Positions 29,244 through 38,223 of a DNA stretch of 64,000 nt are shown piece after piece (within the stretch, counting starts at the first letter, position 1; every line of letters starts with the position of its first letter). Origin of the DNA: CAWINY01 sp963837635 (GTDB taxonomy: Bacteria > Acidobacteriota > Terriglobia > Terriglobales > Acidobacteriaceae); NCBI GenBank assembly GCA_963837635.1, contig CAWINY010000007.1, positions 868,001 to 932,000 of the forward strand, given 5' to 3'. Made by a program: the position numbers and the translations under genes. Under the pieces are notes generated by a model, which had not been told where the DNA came from, searched no databases, and worked only from the letters and a program-made list of their open reading frames with translations.

Positions 29244-29336
29244 GTTCAGCCCCGAAGGGGCGGCAGAGAATAGCCCAGGGCGTAAGCCCTGGGTGAGAGC
29301 ACAAAATATGACCCGAGTCCCGTAGGGACGGCACCC
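29244..29336. repeat. Dispersed-type palindromes between two genes
   Basis: Three short palindromes in a row: GCCCCGAAGGGGC, CCCAGGGCGTAAGCCCTGGG and GTCCCGTAGGGAC. No gene in 29166-29395. The style is that of known interspersed repeats, though no second copy occurs in this window. Confidence 0.6.
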
Positions 29337-29395
29337 TCGCCAGAGGACTTGGGTACGCTTGTGAATCATCCAACCCAGGTCCGACGACCAAACGA

Positions 29396-30115
29396 CTACA
29401 TATAGAACAAACTCAACCTGGGCAAGCCGTATTGGTCCAGCAGGCGCTTGTGCAGGTACTGTTTCTGCAGTTGCTCGATCTGCGCGCCGGACATCTTGCG
29501 CCGGTAGGGCGACAGTTCGCGGTCGGCTTCAGCGCGTACGGCGACGATGTGCTCATCCGGGATGGCGGCCAGCACGGCGGCGAAGATCTTTTCCTCCAGC
29601 ACCGTCAAGCGCCGCTCAAGGTCTTCCAGGGAATGTGAACCGCTAGCGCTTGCCTCCACCGCTGCGACAAGAGCCGCGGCCAGTTCTTCGAGCTTGCGTG
29701 CGGCTTCTGAGATCACCGCGCGGGCCGCCTCGGGTGCCCGCTGCGTGGCCGCCTTCAGCTCTGCCGCGTTGCCGCGCAGGTAGGCGGCAATTCGCTCGGC
29801 TTCGAAGCCAGTTTCGCGTTCCGGGCGGCGGGTGGCGCCGGTTGAGGCCTCCTGCATCTGCTCGGCGGCGGCCAGCACCTCCTGCGAGCAGTAGGCCAGA
29901 GAGTTGACTTTGCGCGTCTTCGAGGGGCGGGCGTCGTAGCGGTCGAAGGTGGCGTCGATGCCTCGTAGCACCGCTTCCAGCGGGATGCCGGCCTCCTTCC
30001 AAGTCTCCATCAGCACCCAGTCCAATGAGCAGAGCGGCAGCAGCGTGCCGCGCCGCCGCTGATAATGCTCTTCGATGTCGCTGAAGTAATCGAAACGAGT
30101 ATGGGCATCCACCAC
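29396..30115 (-). CDS. Hypothetical protein, helical with C-terminal coiled coil
   Basis: Not recognised. The frame opens at a TTG at 30130, but that codon and the next three overlap a TACAAT hexamer. The GTG at 30115 is preferred; it lies 6 bases after the hexamer and would be a leaderless start. The 239-residue protein begins VVDAHTRFDYFSDIEEHYQR, then LLPLCSLDWVLMETWKEAGI and DATFDRYD. The middle is Ala/Glu-rich and predicted helical. The C-terminus (KMSGAQIEQLQKQYLHKRLL) is basic and helical. It follows coaX on the same strand after 54 bases and may be cotranscribed. Function cannot be inferred. Confidence 0.8.
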   Translation of the reverse strand: MVDAHTRFDYFSDIEEHYQRRRGTLLPLCSLDWVLMETWKEAGIPLEAVLRGIDATFDRYDARPSKTRKVNSLAYCSQEVLAAAEQMQEASTGATRRPERETGFEAERIAAYLRGNAAELKAATQRAPEAARAVISEAARKLEELAAALVAAVEASASGSHSLEDLERRLTVLEEKIFAAVLAAIPDEHIVAVRAEADRELSPYRRKMSGAQIEQLQKQYLHKRLLDQYGLPRLSLFYM

Positions 30116-30120
30116 CGCCG

Positions 30121-30126
30121 ATTGTA
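30121..30126 (-). promoter_or_regulatory. Putative -10 hexamer TACAAT of the 29.4 kb gene
   Basis: Minus-strand TACAAT ending 6 bases before the GTG at 30115. Confidence 0.45.
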
Positions 30127-30169
30127 ACAAGCCATCAGCTATCAGCTATCAGATGTCAGCGGCTGAACG

Positions 30170-30988
30170 CTATTTTCTTGCCGTGCGGCGCGGCACGGCG
30201 TTGCGCTCCCAGATGATGCGCAGGCCCTCCAGCGTCAGCAGGCCGTCCACCGTCGTGATGTAGCGCGACTCAGGCCCGATCAGTTCGGCGTAGCCGCCGG
30301 TGGCGACCACCTTGCTGTCGGCGCCGAGTTCGGGAACCATGCGCGCGAGGATGCCGTCGACCAAGCCAAGGTAGCCGTAAAATAGCCCGGTCTGGATACT
30401 GCCGATGGTGTTGGTGCCGATCACGCGCGGCGGCTTGCGGATGTCCACGCGCGGCAATCGCGCCGTGCGCGCGAACAGCGCATCCGCCGAGATGCCAATG
30501 CCCGGCGCGATCACGCCGCCCAGGTATTCTCCCTTGCGGGAGACGGCGTCGAAGGTGGTGGCCGTGCCGAAGTCGGCAATCACGCAGGGCCCGCCATACT
30601 TCTCGAACGCCGCCACACTGTTGACGATCCTGTCCGCGCCGACATCGTTAGGGTTGTCGTAGTTGATCGCCATGCCGGTCTTCACCCCGGGCTCGATAAA
30701 AAGCGGCTGGAGGTGGAAATAGCGCTCGCAGACCTCGCGCAGCGTGCTGTCCATCGGCGGCACCACCGAGGAGATCACAATGCCATCGACGGAGGCGACC
30801 TCCAGACCCGCCATGGAGAACAGGTTGCGGAAGATCACGCCGAACTCATCGACCGTGTTGTTCTTGTTGCTGGTGACCCGCCAGTTCGCCACCAGATCGC
30901 GGTAGCGCGTCCCGGATTCCCCGTCCGGAACTGGCGCGAACACACCCAGCACGGTGTTAGTGTTACCGACATCAATGACGAGTAGCAT
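30170..30988 (-). CDS. coaX: Type III pantothenate kinase
   Basis: First step of coenzyme A synthesis from pantothenate; ASKHA fold. The 272-residue protein starts MLLVIDVGNTNTVLGVF, the phosphate-binding signature. It then shows NPNDVGADRIVNSVAAFEKYG, the VIADFGTATTFDAVS motif, GGVIAPGI and the C-terminal VVATGGYAELI. The usual neighbour birA is absent. The start ATG is immediate to the signature, so it is secure. Confidence 0.97.
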   Translation of the reverse strand: MLLVIDVGNTNTVLGVFAPVPDGESGTRYRDLVANWRVTSNKNNTVDEFGVIFRNLFSMAGLEVASVDGIVISSVVPPMDSTLREVCERYFHLQPLFIEPGVKTGMAINYDNPNDVGADRIVNSVAAFEKYGGPCVIADFGTATTFDAVSRKGEYLGGVIAPGIGISADALFARTARLPRVDIRKPPRVIGTNTIGSIQTGLFYGYLGLVDGILARMVPELGADSKVVATGGYAELIGPESRYITTVDGLLTLEGLRIIWERNAVPRRTARK

Positions 30989-31184
30989 GGATGTAGATCT
31001 CGCTGTCGCCGGTGGCCTTATCGATTCTTGGCTCTTGGCCCTTGGCTCCGTCTTGAGATGATAACCATACCTCAGCGACCAGAGCTAACGCACGTATTAA
31101 GAACTCGCTTCAACCAGGACACTAACGGTTGCTATTCCGAGTGCCACATCGGCTTTCGGCCAGCGATCGAAATGAAAACTCGGA

Positions 31185-31222
31185 GGGTGCCCCACATCTG
31201 CCTGCCGTTGGCAGATGTGGGA
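31185..31222. repeat. PHIC-type palindrome, copy 5
   Basis: GGTGCCCCACATCTGCC and GGCAGATGTGGGA arms around TGCCGTT in the coaX/methyltransferase spacer. Confidence 0.9.
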
Positions 31223-31289
31223 TGGCTCTCGACGGAGCGAGGCAGAGGAATGACTACTCTTCGAACATCCGTCGGATGCGTGCCTGCAC

Positions 31290-31295
31290 TACAAT
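31290..31295 (+). promoter_or_regulatory. Putative -10 hexamer TACAAT of the RlmD-like gene
   Basis: TACAAT ends 7 bases before the TTG start at 31302; no ribosome site in between. Confidence 0.55.
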
Positions 31296-31301
31296 ATCCC
31301 C

Positions 31302-32693
31302 TTGCAACTAACTATTGAAAAGCTGATCTACGGCGGGGAGGGCTTGGCCCATCTGCCTGCCGATGAAAAGGGGCGGGGCAAGGCCGTTTTCGTTCCCTTT
31401 GTGCTGCCCGGAGAAAACGTCGAGGCGGAGGCAGTCGAGGAGCGCCCGGGCTTCGTCCGGACCCAGCTCAAGCAGGTGATTGAGGCCGCGCCGCAGCGCG
31501 TCCCTCCCCCGTGCACGTACTTTGGCAGGTGCGGCGGTTGTCATTACCAGCACGCTCCTTACGAGCAGCAGTTGCGACTGAAAGCGGAGATCCTCGCCGA
31601 AACCGTCCAACGTATTGCCAAAATTGAGCTCCCGGCTTCGCTGGAAATCCATGCCTCGCCGCCGTGGAATTACCGCAATCGCACGCGCATGCGCGTCGCC
31701 GTGCCACAAGAAGCAGGCAAGGCCCCAACCAGCCGCGGAGGAGCGCAGTTCGCTATCGGCTACAACCATTTCGGCTCGCACGAGATACTGGCGGTGGAGC
31801 AGTGTCCGATCAGCTCGCCGCTCATCAACCGCGCGCTGGCGGTACTGTGGGAGGAGGGCCGCGCCGGGCACGTGCCCGAGGTGTTGCGCGAGGTGCAATT
31901 TTTCGCTAGTGGCGACGACTCCGCGCTCCTGATCGAGTTCAGCGTCGCAATGCAGGAGAAACCAAATACCGCATTTGAAGTGCTGGCGGAGTTGCTGCGC
32001 GCCCGGTTGCCGGAGCTCGCAGGCGTGGTGGTGTTCCCGGCCGGGGTGCAAGACGAGGACGGTGCCCCGCATCTGCGGAGCAGAGGTGGGTTGACGAAAA
32101 CACCCACGTCTGCCGAAGACGGGCAGATGTGGGGCACCCTCTGTTACGGGGTCGGCGAGATCACATATCGAACCTCGATCGGGTCCTATCGGGTCAGTGC
32201 CGGAGCCTTTTTTCAGACCAACCGATTCCTGATCGAAGAGCTGGTCAACGTTGTCGTAGGCGATACTCGCGGCCGCCTGGCGCTTGATCTGTACGCGGGA
32301 GTCGGACTGTTCTCAGTGGTACTGGCGCGCAATTTCGCGCGAGTCATCGCGGTTGAATCATCGCCATTCGCGGTCCGCGACCGGCGGGTCAATGCCGCAG
32401 GCAACGTCAAGGTTGTCGAAGCCACCACCCAGCAGTTCCTGGAAAAATCGAAGAAACTCAAGCCTGATTTCGTCGTGGTTGATCCGCCACGTGCCGGTAT
32501 GGGAGAGCGCATCAGCCGTCTTGTGGCCTCGCTCGGCGCGCCGCAACTGACGTACGTCTCTTGTGATCCTGCGACCCTGGCGCGTGATCTCCGGGTGCTG
32601 GTTGGGGCTGGATATCGTGTGCGCCAGGCGCACTTGCTGGATCTGTTCCCGCAGACGTTCCACATCGAAAGTGTCTGGCGATTGGAGAAGTAG
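31302..32693 (+). CDS. 23S rRNA (uracil-5-)-methyltransferase, RlmD/TrmA family, with an in-frame repeat
   Basis: SAM-dependent RNA m5U methyltransferase. The 463-residue protein has an N-terminal TRAM-like domain (LTIEKLIYGGEGLAH), the Fe-S cysteines C71, C77, C80 (CTYFGRCGGC) plus a later Cys in EQCPI, the SAM motif LDLYAGVGLFS, VVDPPRAGM and the catalytic Cys in YVSCDPATLARDL. Start is TTG 31302, forced by the promoter-like hexamer and by the conserved N-terminus. Residues about 254-280 (bases 32061-32140) are encoded by a double PHIC-type palindrome lying before the FFQTN substrate motif. This insert is foreign, but all catalytic parts are intact. RlmD, RlmC and RlmCD cannot be told apart here. 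Confidence 0.92.
   Translation: MQLTIEKLIYGGEGLAHLPADEKGRGKAVFVPFVLPGENVEAEAVEERPGFVRTQLKQVIEAAPQRVPPPCTYFGRCGGCHYQHAPYEQQLRLKAEILAETVQRIAKIELPASLEIHASPPWNYRNRTRMRVAVPQEAGKAPTSRGGAQFAIGYNHFGSHEILAVEQCPISSPLINRALAVLWEEGRAGHVPEVLREVQFFASGDDSALLIEFSVAMQEKPNTAFEVLAELLRARLPELAGVVVFPAGVQDEDGAPHLRSRGGLTKTPTSAEDGQMWGTLCYGVGEITYRTSIGSYRVSAGAFFQTNRFLIEELVNVVVGDTRGRLALDLYAGVGLFSVVLARNFARVIAVESSPFAVRDRRVNAAGNVKVVEATTQQFLEKSKKLKPDFVVVDPPRAGMGERISRLVASLGAPQLTYVSCDPATLARDLRVLVGAGYRVRQAHLLDLFPQTFHIESVWRLEK
32061..32140. repeat. PHIC-type palindrome, copy 6 (double copy inside the methyltransferase gene)
   Basis: Outer arms GGTGCCCCGCATCTGC and GCAGATGTGGGGCACC; inner arms GCAGAGGTGGGTTG and AACACCCACGTCTGC. 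It looks like two elements nested or in tandem, and the reading frame stays open across 80 bases. Confidence 0.88.
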
Positions 32694-32700
32694 GGACCGC

Positions 32701-32985
32701 CTAACGATCCACATGTCCCAGGTCTTTGCCCGGCGCAACGTGGTCGCGTACCAGCCGCTTGAGTTCCTTGATTTCAGGAAACCCGCCTCGATCTTTTCGT
32801 GACCAGAGCTGCGTGCCGCCCACGCGGATTTCAAAGATGCCGCCTGTGCCTGGCATCAGCGTTACCCCACCGATTTCCTGCTCGAAGGTAGAGAGCAACT
32901 CCTGAGCCATCCAGGCAGCGCGCAGCAGCCAGCGGCATTGCGTACAGTACTCAATTTCGATCCGAGGCCGATCCAGCGCAGTCAT
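32701..32985 (-). CDS. Rdx-family (SelW/SelT/SelH-like) thioredoxin-fold protein
   Basis: A 94-residue small redox-fold protein. The N-terminus RIEIEYCTQCRWLLRAAWMA holds the CxxC motif (Cys-Thr-Gln-Cys) of the Rdx family. LLSTFEQEIGGVTLMPGTGG and FPEIKELKRLVRDHV follow, all typical. Both positions are Cys, not Sec. Cellular role unproven; family members bind or transfer reducing equivalents. A TATTAT hexamer ends 7 bases before the ATG, so the message may be leaderless. It converges with the methyltransferase gene (7-base gap). Confidence 0.92.
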   Translation of the reverse strand: MTALDRPRIEIEYCTQCRWLLRAAWMAQELLSTFEQEIGGVTLMPGTGGIFEIRVGGTQLWSRKDRGGFPEIKELKRLVRDHVAPGKDLGHVDR

Positions 32986-32991
32986 CTGGCC

Positions 32992-32997
32992 ATAATA
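32992..32997 (-). promoter_or_regulatory. Putative -10 hexamer TATTAT of the Rdx gene
   Basis: Minus-strand TATTAT ending 7 bases before the ATG at 32985. The intervening bases contain no Shine-Dalgarno sequence. Confidence 0.55.
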
Positions 32998-33030
32998 CGC
33001 CTCGAAATGCAGCGGCTCTTTGGTCTCGGA

Positions 33031-35337
33031 TCAATTTAGAAGCGAGCGCTGCGGGGAGTCCAACAATTCGCGCAACTTGACCGCAAGTAACTCGAGCGCG
33101 AAGGGCTTCTGGATAAACGCCTTACCCGACTGCAACTGTCGATTCGTGATTACCGTTTTATCCGTGTACCCGGACATGAAAAGCACACGGATCTCCGGGC
33201 GTGCGGTTTCGATGCGCTCAGCCAGCTCGCGGCCCGTAAGCCCAGGCATTACGATATCGGTGAGCAGCAGGTGAATGGGGCCCTGATAGTTACTGGCGCT
33301 GTCCAATGCGTCGGCCGGCTTGCTGGCCTCCAATACCGCGTAACCCATGCCGTCAAGAAATTCACGCAGCGACTCGCGCACGCCGTCTTCGTCTTCGACG
33401 AGCAGGATCGTCTCGGTTCCCCGCTGCAGTGTTCGAGCCACCTCGTCGCTGGGGGCCGGCTCGGGGAGCGGCTCCTGAACAATCGGAAAATACATCGTAA
33501 AGGTAGACCCTTTGCCCGGCTCGCTATCCACCCAAATGTAGCCGCCGCTTTGCGTGACGAACCCATAAACAATGGACAAGCCCAGCCCCGTGCCCTTGCC
33601 CCGCGCTTTGGTGGTGAAGAAAGGTTCAAAGATGCGGGCCTGAGTTTCCTTGTCCATTCCTGCGCCCGTGTCGGTCACCGCCAGCATGACGTAGGGGCCG
33701 GGCTTGACCGAGGTTGGAACCGAGCCAGCAGAGTTTTCATCGACCTGGACATTGGCGGTTTCAATGGTTAACTTTCCCCCTTTCGGCATGGCATCCCGCG
33801 AATTGACGGCGAAATTCATGAGGGCTTGCTCGATCTGAGAACGATCGACCTTCACCCGGCCCAACGCGGCGCCGGGAGCGGTGATGAGTTCCACGTCCTC
33901 GCCGATCAGGCGATGGAGCAACTTTCGCAAATTGAAGAGAACGCTGTTCAGGTTCAGCACCTCGGGCATCAGCGTCTGTTTACGGCTGAAGGCCAACAGT
34001 TGCTGAGTCAGAGATGCTCCACGCAGCGCCGCGTGGTGAACTTCACACGCCATTTTGTAGAGGCGCTCGTTGTGGCTCTCGAGGTCCTCGCGCAGCAGCT
34101 CGGCGTAGCTGCTGATAATCATCAGTACGTTATTGAAGTCATGGGCAACTCCGCCCGCTAATCTTCCCACCGCCTCCATCTTCTGGGACTGGCGCAGCTG
34201 CTCTTGCAGGTGCCGGGCTTCGGTCACGTCCTGGACGAGCGAAGCCAGGCCGATCACTTCTCCCGAAGGTCCAACCAGGGCGGTGTTGTACCATTCGCAG
34301 AGAATCGTCCTTCCGTCCTGGGTTATGTTCTCCTCCGTATTTTGCGTGGTGCCCGGAGATGTCAAAAGCTCGCCCCAGACTTGGTTTACCCGTTCGCGGG
34401 CCGGGGCAGGCAGCAAAAGCTCCACCCCGTGTTGGCCCATAGCTTCTTCCCGGCTGTAACCGAAGATGCGCTCGGCCGCGGGATTCCAATCGGTTACCTG
34501 CAAATTCCCATTCCATTCAATCACGGCCAGCGGCGATAGATCGCGGTGGAGGGTCAACCGCTGATTGGAAGCCGACAGTTGCGCGGTTCGCCACTGCACC
34601 CGCGCTTCCAGGTGATCGTTCGCGTCGCGAAGCGCGCTGTCCCGCTGTTGCAGGCGATCCAACATGCGGTTGAAGGCGGCCATCAGTTTGCCTAATTCAT
34701 CACGCCGGTTGACCATCACTCGAAGCGAGTAGTCTTCCCGGAGCGAAATGCGTTCGGCGGCTTCGGAAAGCTGCAAGATGGGATCGCTGACGACGCGGAG
34801 CAGCCGGCTGGAAACAAGGAGAGTGGGCAGAAGGGAAAGCAGAAGCACAACCAGCGCGATGTTGATGTACTTCCAGAGCTGAGTGTTGAAACTACTCAGG
34901 TCGGAAACGATGGCGATCGAGCCGGTATTCTCGCCGTTGAGGAAGACGCTCCGATATAAAGTGACGGTTTGCTTGCCGAACTCGACTCCGTCGTGACGCC
35001 AGGGCGGAACGGGAAATTCGCGGTTGACGGTATCCCGCCGGTACTCGGCGAATACTCTGGCATGCTCGTCGTACAAGTAGGCGGCCAGGATCTGCCGTTC
35101 ATTGCGCAAGGAGGACAGCATCTCCTGGGCGGTTCTCTGATCATTAAACGCGATCGAGGCGGCGGTGTTCGCCCCCAAGGTATCGGCAAGCGTGGAAAGC
35201 TCATTGACCATGCTGTCGCGAAAGCGGGCGCGCTCGTAAATGGCAAGCCCAAGGCACGCCAAAAACAACGCGAACACACAAGTGCTTAGGGTTACCACGA
35301 CTAACTTCCGGCGAATTGACAGGTCAGTGAAACGCAA
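33031..35337 (-). CDS. Hybrid sensor histidine kinase (CHASE8-like, HAMP, PAS, HisKA, HATPase, REC)
   Basis: Membrane two-component sensor of 768 residues. TM1 about 12-33; periplasmic CHASE8-like domain about 40-150 (LADTLGANTAASIAFNDQRTA); TM2 about 158-180; HAMP about 180-232; PAS about 262-375. The HisKA phospho-acceptor is His399 (GGVAHDFNN). The HATPase has the N box (N508/N512), DTGAGM 556-561, FEPFFTTK 570-577 and GKGTGLGLS 580-588. The C-terminal receiver has E648/D649, phospho-acceptor Asp694 and Lys744. It overlaps the upstream yfiR gene by 14 bases, so the two are translated together. It probably reads out the periplasmic YfiR protein or the TonB receptor's ligand. No output-domain regulator is adjacent. 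Confidence 0.95.
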   Translation of the reverse strand: MRFTDLSIRRKLVVVTLSTCVFALFLACLGLAIYERARFRDSMVNELSTLADTLGANTAASIAFNDQRTAQEMLSSLRNERQILAAYLYDEHARVFAEYRRDTVNREFPVPPWRHDGVEFGKQTVTLYRSVFLNGENTGSIAIVSDLSSFNTQLWKYINIALVVLLLSLLPTLLVSSRLLRVVSDPILQLSEAAERISLREDYSLRVMVNRRDELGKLMAAFNRMLDRLQQRDSALRDANDHLEARVQWRTAQLSASNQRLTLHRDLSPLAVIEWNGNLQVTDWNPAAERIFGYSREEAMGQHGVELLLPAPARERVNQVWGELLTSPGTTQNTEENITQDGRTILCEWYNTALVGPSGEVIGLASLVQDVTEARHLQEQLRQSQKMEAVGRLAGGVAHDFNNVLMIISSYAELLREDLESHNERLYKMACEVHHAALRGASLTQQLLAFSRKQTLMPEVLNLNSVLFNLRKLLHRLIGEDVELITAPGAALGRVKVDRSQIEQALMNFAVNSRDAMPKGGKLTIETANVQVDENSAGSVPTSVKPGPYVMLAVTDTGAGMDKETQARIFEPFFTTKARGKGTGLGLSIVYGFVTQSGGYIWVDSEPGKGSTFTMYFPIVQEPLPEPAPSDEVARTLQRGTETILLVEDEDGVRESLREFLDGMGYAVLEASKPADALDSASNYQGPIHLLLTDIVMPGLTGRELAERIETARPEIRVLFMSGYTDKTVITNRQLQSGKAFIQKPFALELLAVKLRELLDSPQRSLLN

Positions 35338-35950
35338 CTAGGCTCCTTCCTGGATGTGCGCTCCCGACCACGCGCTTGGCCAACATCAAGAGCTGGGAAC
35401 TTACCCTGAGTCGGGCGCGTTCCGCGGCTTCCGCACTAATCTCAAAACGAATCTTCTTGCCTTCCCAGCAGAACCCAATGATTCCTCCCTGCTGAACGAA
35501 CTTATCCCCTTCGCCGACGGTCAGTACCGGCGCCGTTTTCAGTTGTGTGAGTAGAGGGGAAAGGTGACTTCCCTCATTGTGGCCGAAGAAGACGATCTGG
35601 CAATCACTTACATCTTGCCTCTCTTTTAAGTGGCGTACGCGGAAGATCCGTGATTGGACCGGCTTTCCCTCGAACGCTTCCAGTTGGCCATGGAAAGGAT
35701 CATCTCCATAGGTGCACACGAAAATAGAGTGGTCATTCGGATTGAGCGTATCGGGCGGCCAGGCCACCAGTTGCGCAAAGTGAAAGAGAAAGGCCGCTTT
35801 GACTTGGTATTCCTCCACGGGCGTCTGACTCTGGGCGAATAGTTGCGGGGCAAGGGAGGCGCCGAGCATCACCATCGCCACAAGAATGCCTGCTATCTTG
35901 TGCCCGCCAGCGCTTTGGGAGTGTTGCCTCAAGCTTCGCTGCCTCACCAA
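35324..35950 (-). CDS. YfiR family periplasmic protein (DUF4154)
   Basis: Exported regulator of the YfiR family, which in Pseudomonas represses a membrane diguanylate cyclase; here it most likely acts on the histidine kinase encoded next. The 208-residue protein has a basic N-terminus and a signal segment (GILVAMVMLGASLAPQLFAQ). The family start EEYQVKAAFLFHFAQLVAWP follows, then Cys-containing loops and the family end FEISAEAAERARLRVSSQLL. It begins 11 bases after the TonB receptor stop and overlaps the kinase by 14 bases, a tight three-gene operon. Confidence 0.92.
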   Translation of the reverse strand: MVRQRSLRQHSQSAGGHKIAGILVAMVMLGASLAPQLFAQSQTPVEEYQVKAAFLFHFAQLVAWPPDTLNPNDHSIFVCTYGDDPFHGQLEAFEGKPVQSRIFRVRHLKERQDVSDCQIVFFGHNEGSHLSPLLTQLKTAPVLTVGEGDKFVQQGGIIGFCWEGKKIRFEISAEAAERARLRVSSQLLMLAKRVVGSAHPGRSLVAFH

Positions 35951-35960
35951 GGAGTTCTGC

Positions 35961-37997
35961 TTAAAAGGAGTACGTTATTTTCAACCGCACCGAACGTCCG
36001 TCCTGTGGAAGTTGTTGCTGTATGTGTTCGGGCCCAGGGGGATCGCTGTACTGCTTATCGAACAAGTTGTACGCGGTGAAAGAAGCCTCGGCTCCCCTCC
36101 ATAACTTCCTGGTGGATACGGTGAAGTTGGCAATCCCGCTGCCTCCCACCTCGAAACCAGTGGTCGTGGCCCGGCGGCTGATATATTGCCCCTCCAGACC
36201 CAAAAACAACGTGTTGAAGACAGGCAGCAACACATTGGCCTTCGCAAGGTGCTTGGGAGAATCGGCCAGGGTTAAGCCGGTGTCTGCGTCATAGCTTTCC
36301 TGCAGGGAGTAACTTGCCCGGGTTTCTACTCCATGGGCCCATCTCCCTCTTGCTTCGAATTCGATTCCCCTTGCGTGGGTAGTTGCGGCATTCCGGTACA
36401 CCAACAGCCCGTTGGTGGGATCCGGCAGTTCACGAATCAGTCCGTCAATCCGGTAAAGGTAGCCGGATACGCTTAGTTGCAGGTGGGATCCCAAGGAACG
36501 GTCTACCACCGCTTCGTAAGTCCGAATGGTCTCCGGCTGCAGCCTGGGATTTGCTTCCTGGCTGCCAGGATCTGCGTAGAAGAGTTCAAAGGCATTTGGC
36601 GGCCGAAAAGCCTGCCCATAGAGTAGCTTCACGGTGGTTCGCTCGTTTGCCTGGAACAGAAGGCCGAGCCGAGGATTCGTTGTTCCGCCAAACGAGGTGT
36701 AGTGGTCATAGCGGACCCCGGCATTGAGGATAAGCTTAGAGCAGATCCTCAGCTCGTCCTGCAAGTAGACCGCTGATATCTGGGAACTGTCATGCAGGTC
36801 AACATTGGGTATGGACTGTCCGATGTTGTAGAGCTGTTGATCCTGGCGAACGTTGGCCCGATATTCGGCGCCTACTGTCACATCGTTGCGTGAGGCGATG
36901 CGCTTGCGAAATTGGCCTTCCCACCCCCACCAGTCACCGCGTCCGAGGTCGCGGTTGAGTACTGTGGATGACGGCCCGGACGGATCCGCATAGGCGTAGT
37001 ATCCACTGTACTCGTAGCGATTGTAGGAAACAGATGTGAGCACGCCCATGGTCTCGCGCTGCCGATTGAACGTCAGGACAGCGTTTCCGTAGGAATCGAT
37101 GGTCCGAGTCCAGGGGTCATTAAATAGAGTGCCGAAGGAAGCGGTAGGGATTCCTTTCTCACGGGTTCCAATGATCGATTGCAGGGTGAAATCGCTCTTG
37201 GTCAATTTCAGCAGGAAGTCTTTCGCCGCGTCATCATCGCCATGGTTCACCATGCCGTTGTTGGTGGCCGGAGCGTTGAATTCGGGAAAGAAGAGGCGCG
37301 ATTGCCCCTGCGATTCATAGATGCTGCCGGCTAACAGCATGTCGATTGTAGAAGGCAGGGTCTCGCCGATCGTGAAGTGTCCTTTGTAGCCCTGGAAGGA
37401 GTCGGGTTCGAAAGATACCTCGCCATGCTTTACCGAGGACCGTGATCGGGTGATGATGTTGATGACCGCCAGGAATGCGTCAGCGCCGTAGAGCGACGAA
37501 CTGGGACCGCGTACGATCTCTATACGATCGATGGCGTCGATATCAACTGGAAGCTCGGTCCCGATCGGGGCTTGGTCATAGACGTTGTCATTCAAGCGAT
37601 GACCGTCCAGCAGCAGCAGAATGCGACTGTTGTAGTCGCCGGGAGGGGCAAAGCCGCGCACTCCGACATAGCTGTAATTACGGTCGTAGCGGACAAAAAA
37701 GCCGCGCACGCTACGCAGGACGTCAGCCAGGGTGCGGTAGCCGTATCTGCGAATGTCTTCCGCCGTGACCACGGTAACCGAGGAGGGGGCGTCCTTGGTG
37801 TTCTGCAGGTGCTTCGAAGCGCTATAGACCTCAAGGTTCATGAGGTCTTCCAGGCTCATATTGGTAACGTCAGGCGTTTGCGTTTGGGCATAAGCGCAAT
37901 TCGCGCTCAGGCTGATGCCCACCACGCCGCACAAAACCAGGCGCATCAACCGCCTATGCCATAGAGCTTGTGCGGTATGGTTGTTTTCGAGCCCCAA
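35961..37997 (-). CDS. TonB-dependent outer membrane receptor
   Basis: Outer membrane beta-barrel that imports a scarce ligand using TonB energy. The 678 residues include a signal peptide ending near CAYAQ, a short TonB-box-like lead (LEDLMNLEVYSAS) and the plug domain (SSVTVVTAEDIRRYGYRTLA, VRGFAPPGDYNSRILLLLDG, IEIVRGPSSSLYGADAFLAV). The barrel follows, with the usual terminal aromatic in VRLKITYSF. Start is uncertain: TTG 37997 or ATG 37946; neither has a good ribosome site. It heads an operon with yfiR and a hybrid kinase, a combination that suggests ligand import coupled to sensing. The ligand is unknown; the EVYSAS plug type is shared with siderophore, vitamin B12 and sugar receptors. 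Confidence 0.94.
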   Translation of the reverse strand: MGLENNHTAQALWHRRLMRLVLCGVVGISLSANCAYAQTQTPDVTNMSLEDLMNLEVYSASKHLQNTKDAPSSVTVVTAEDIRRYGYRTLADVLRSVRGFFVRYDRNYSYVGVRGFAPPGDYNSRILLLLDGHRLNDNVYDQAPIGTELPVDIDAIDRIEIVRGPSSSLYGADAFLAVINIITRSRSSVKHGEVSFEPDSFQGYKGHFTIGETLPSTIDMLLAGSIYESQGQSRLFFPEFNAPATNNGMVNHGDDDAAKDFLLKLTKSDFTLQSIIGTREKGIPTASFGTLFNDPWTRTIDSYGNAVLTFNRQRETMGVLTSVSYNRYEYSGYYAYADPSGPSSTVLNRDLGRGDWWGWEGQFRKRIASRNDVTVGAEYRANVRQDQQLYNIGQSIPNVDLHDSSQISAVYLQDELRICSKLILNAGVRYDHYTSFGGTTNPRLGLLFQANERTTVKLLYGQAFRPPNAFELFYADPGSQEANPRLQPETIRTYEAVVDRSLGSHLQLSVSGYLYRIDGLIRELPDPTNGLLVYRNAATTHARGIEFEARGRWAHGVETRASYSLQESYDADTGLTLADSPKHLAKANVLLPVFNTLFLGLEGQYISRRATTTGFEVGGSGIANFTVSTRKLWRGAEASFTAYNLFDKQYSDPPGPEHIQQQLPQDGRSVRLKITYSF

Positions 37998-38223
37998 GTA
38001 AGATCTCGCTGTTGTGCTGAGGTGGAGTCAATTGATTTTTGCAGTCCTCTATGGCGAAATGCAATCTGATTCTCACGGAGCCTGATATGCGGAATTACTT
38101 CGGTAACCTCGCGGACATGAGCAGGCTCGCCTTACCTTAGTTTCCAAGTCGAATGCAGTCGCTGTCCGCAAATGGCTGTATTCTTCCAGCAGTGTTTAAC
38201 GGCCCTGTGGAGAACCCTGGGAA

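Larger units (their letters stand above)
30989..31301. other. Divergent spacer between coaX and the RlmD-like gene
   Basis: No gene. Contains the palindrome at 31185-31222 and, at its right end, the TACAAT promoter hexamer of the methyltransferase gene. Confidence 0.5.
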
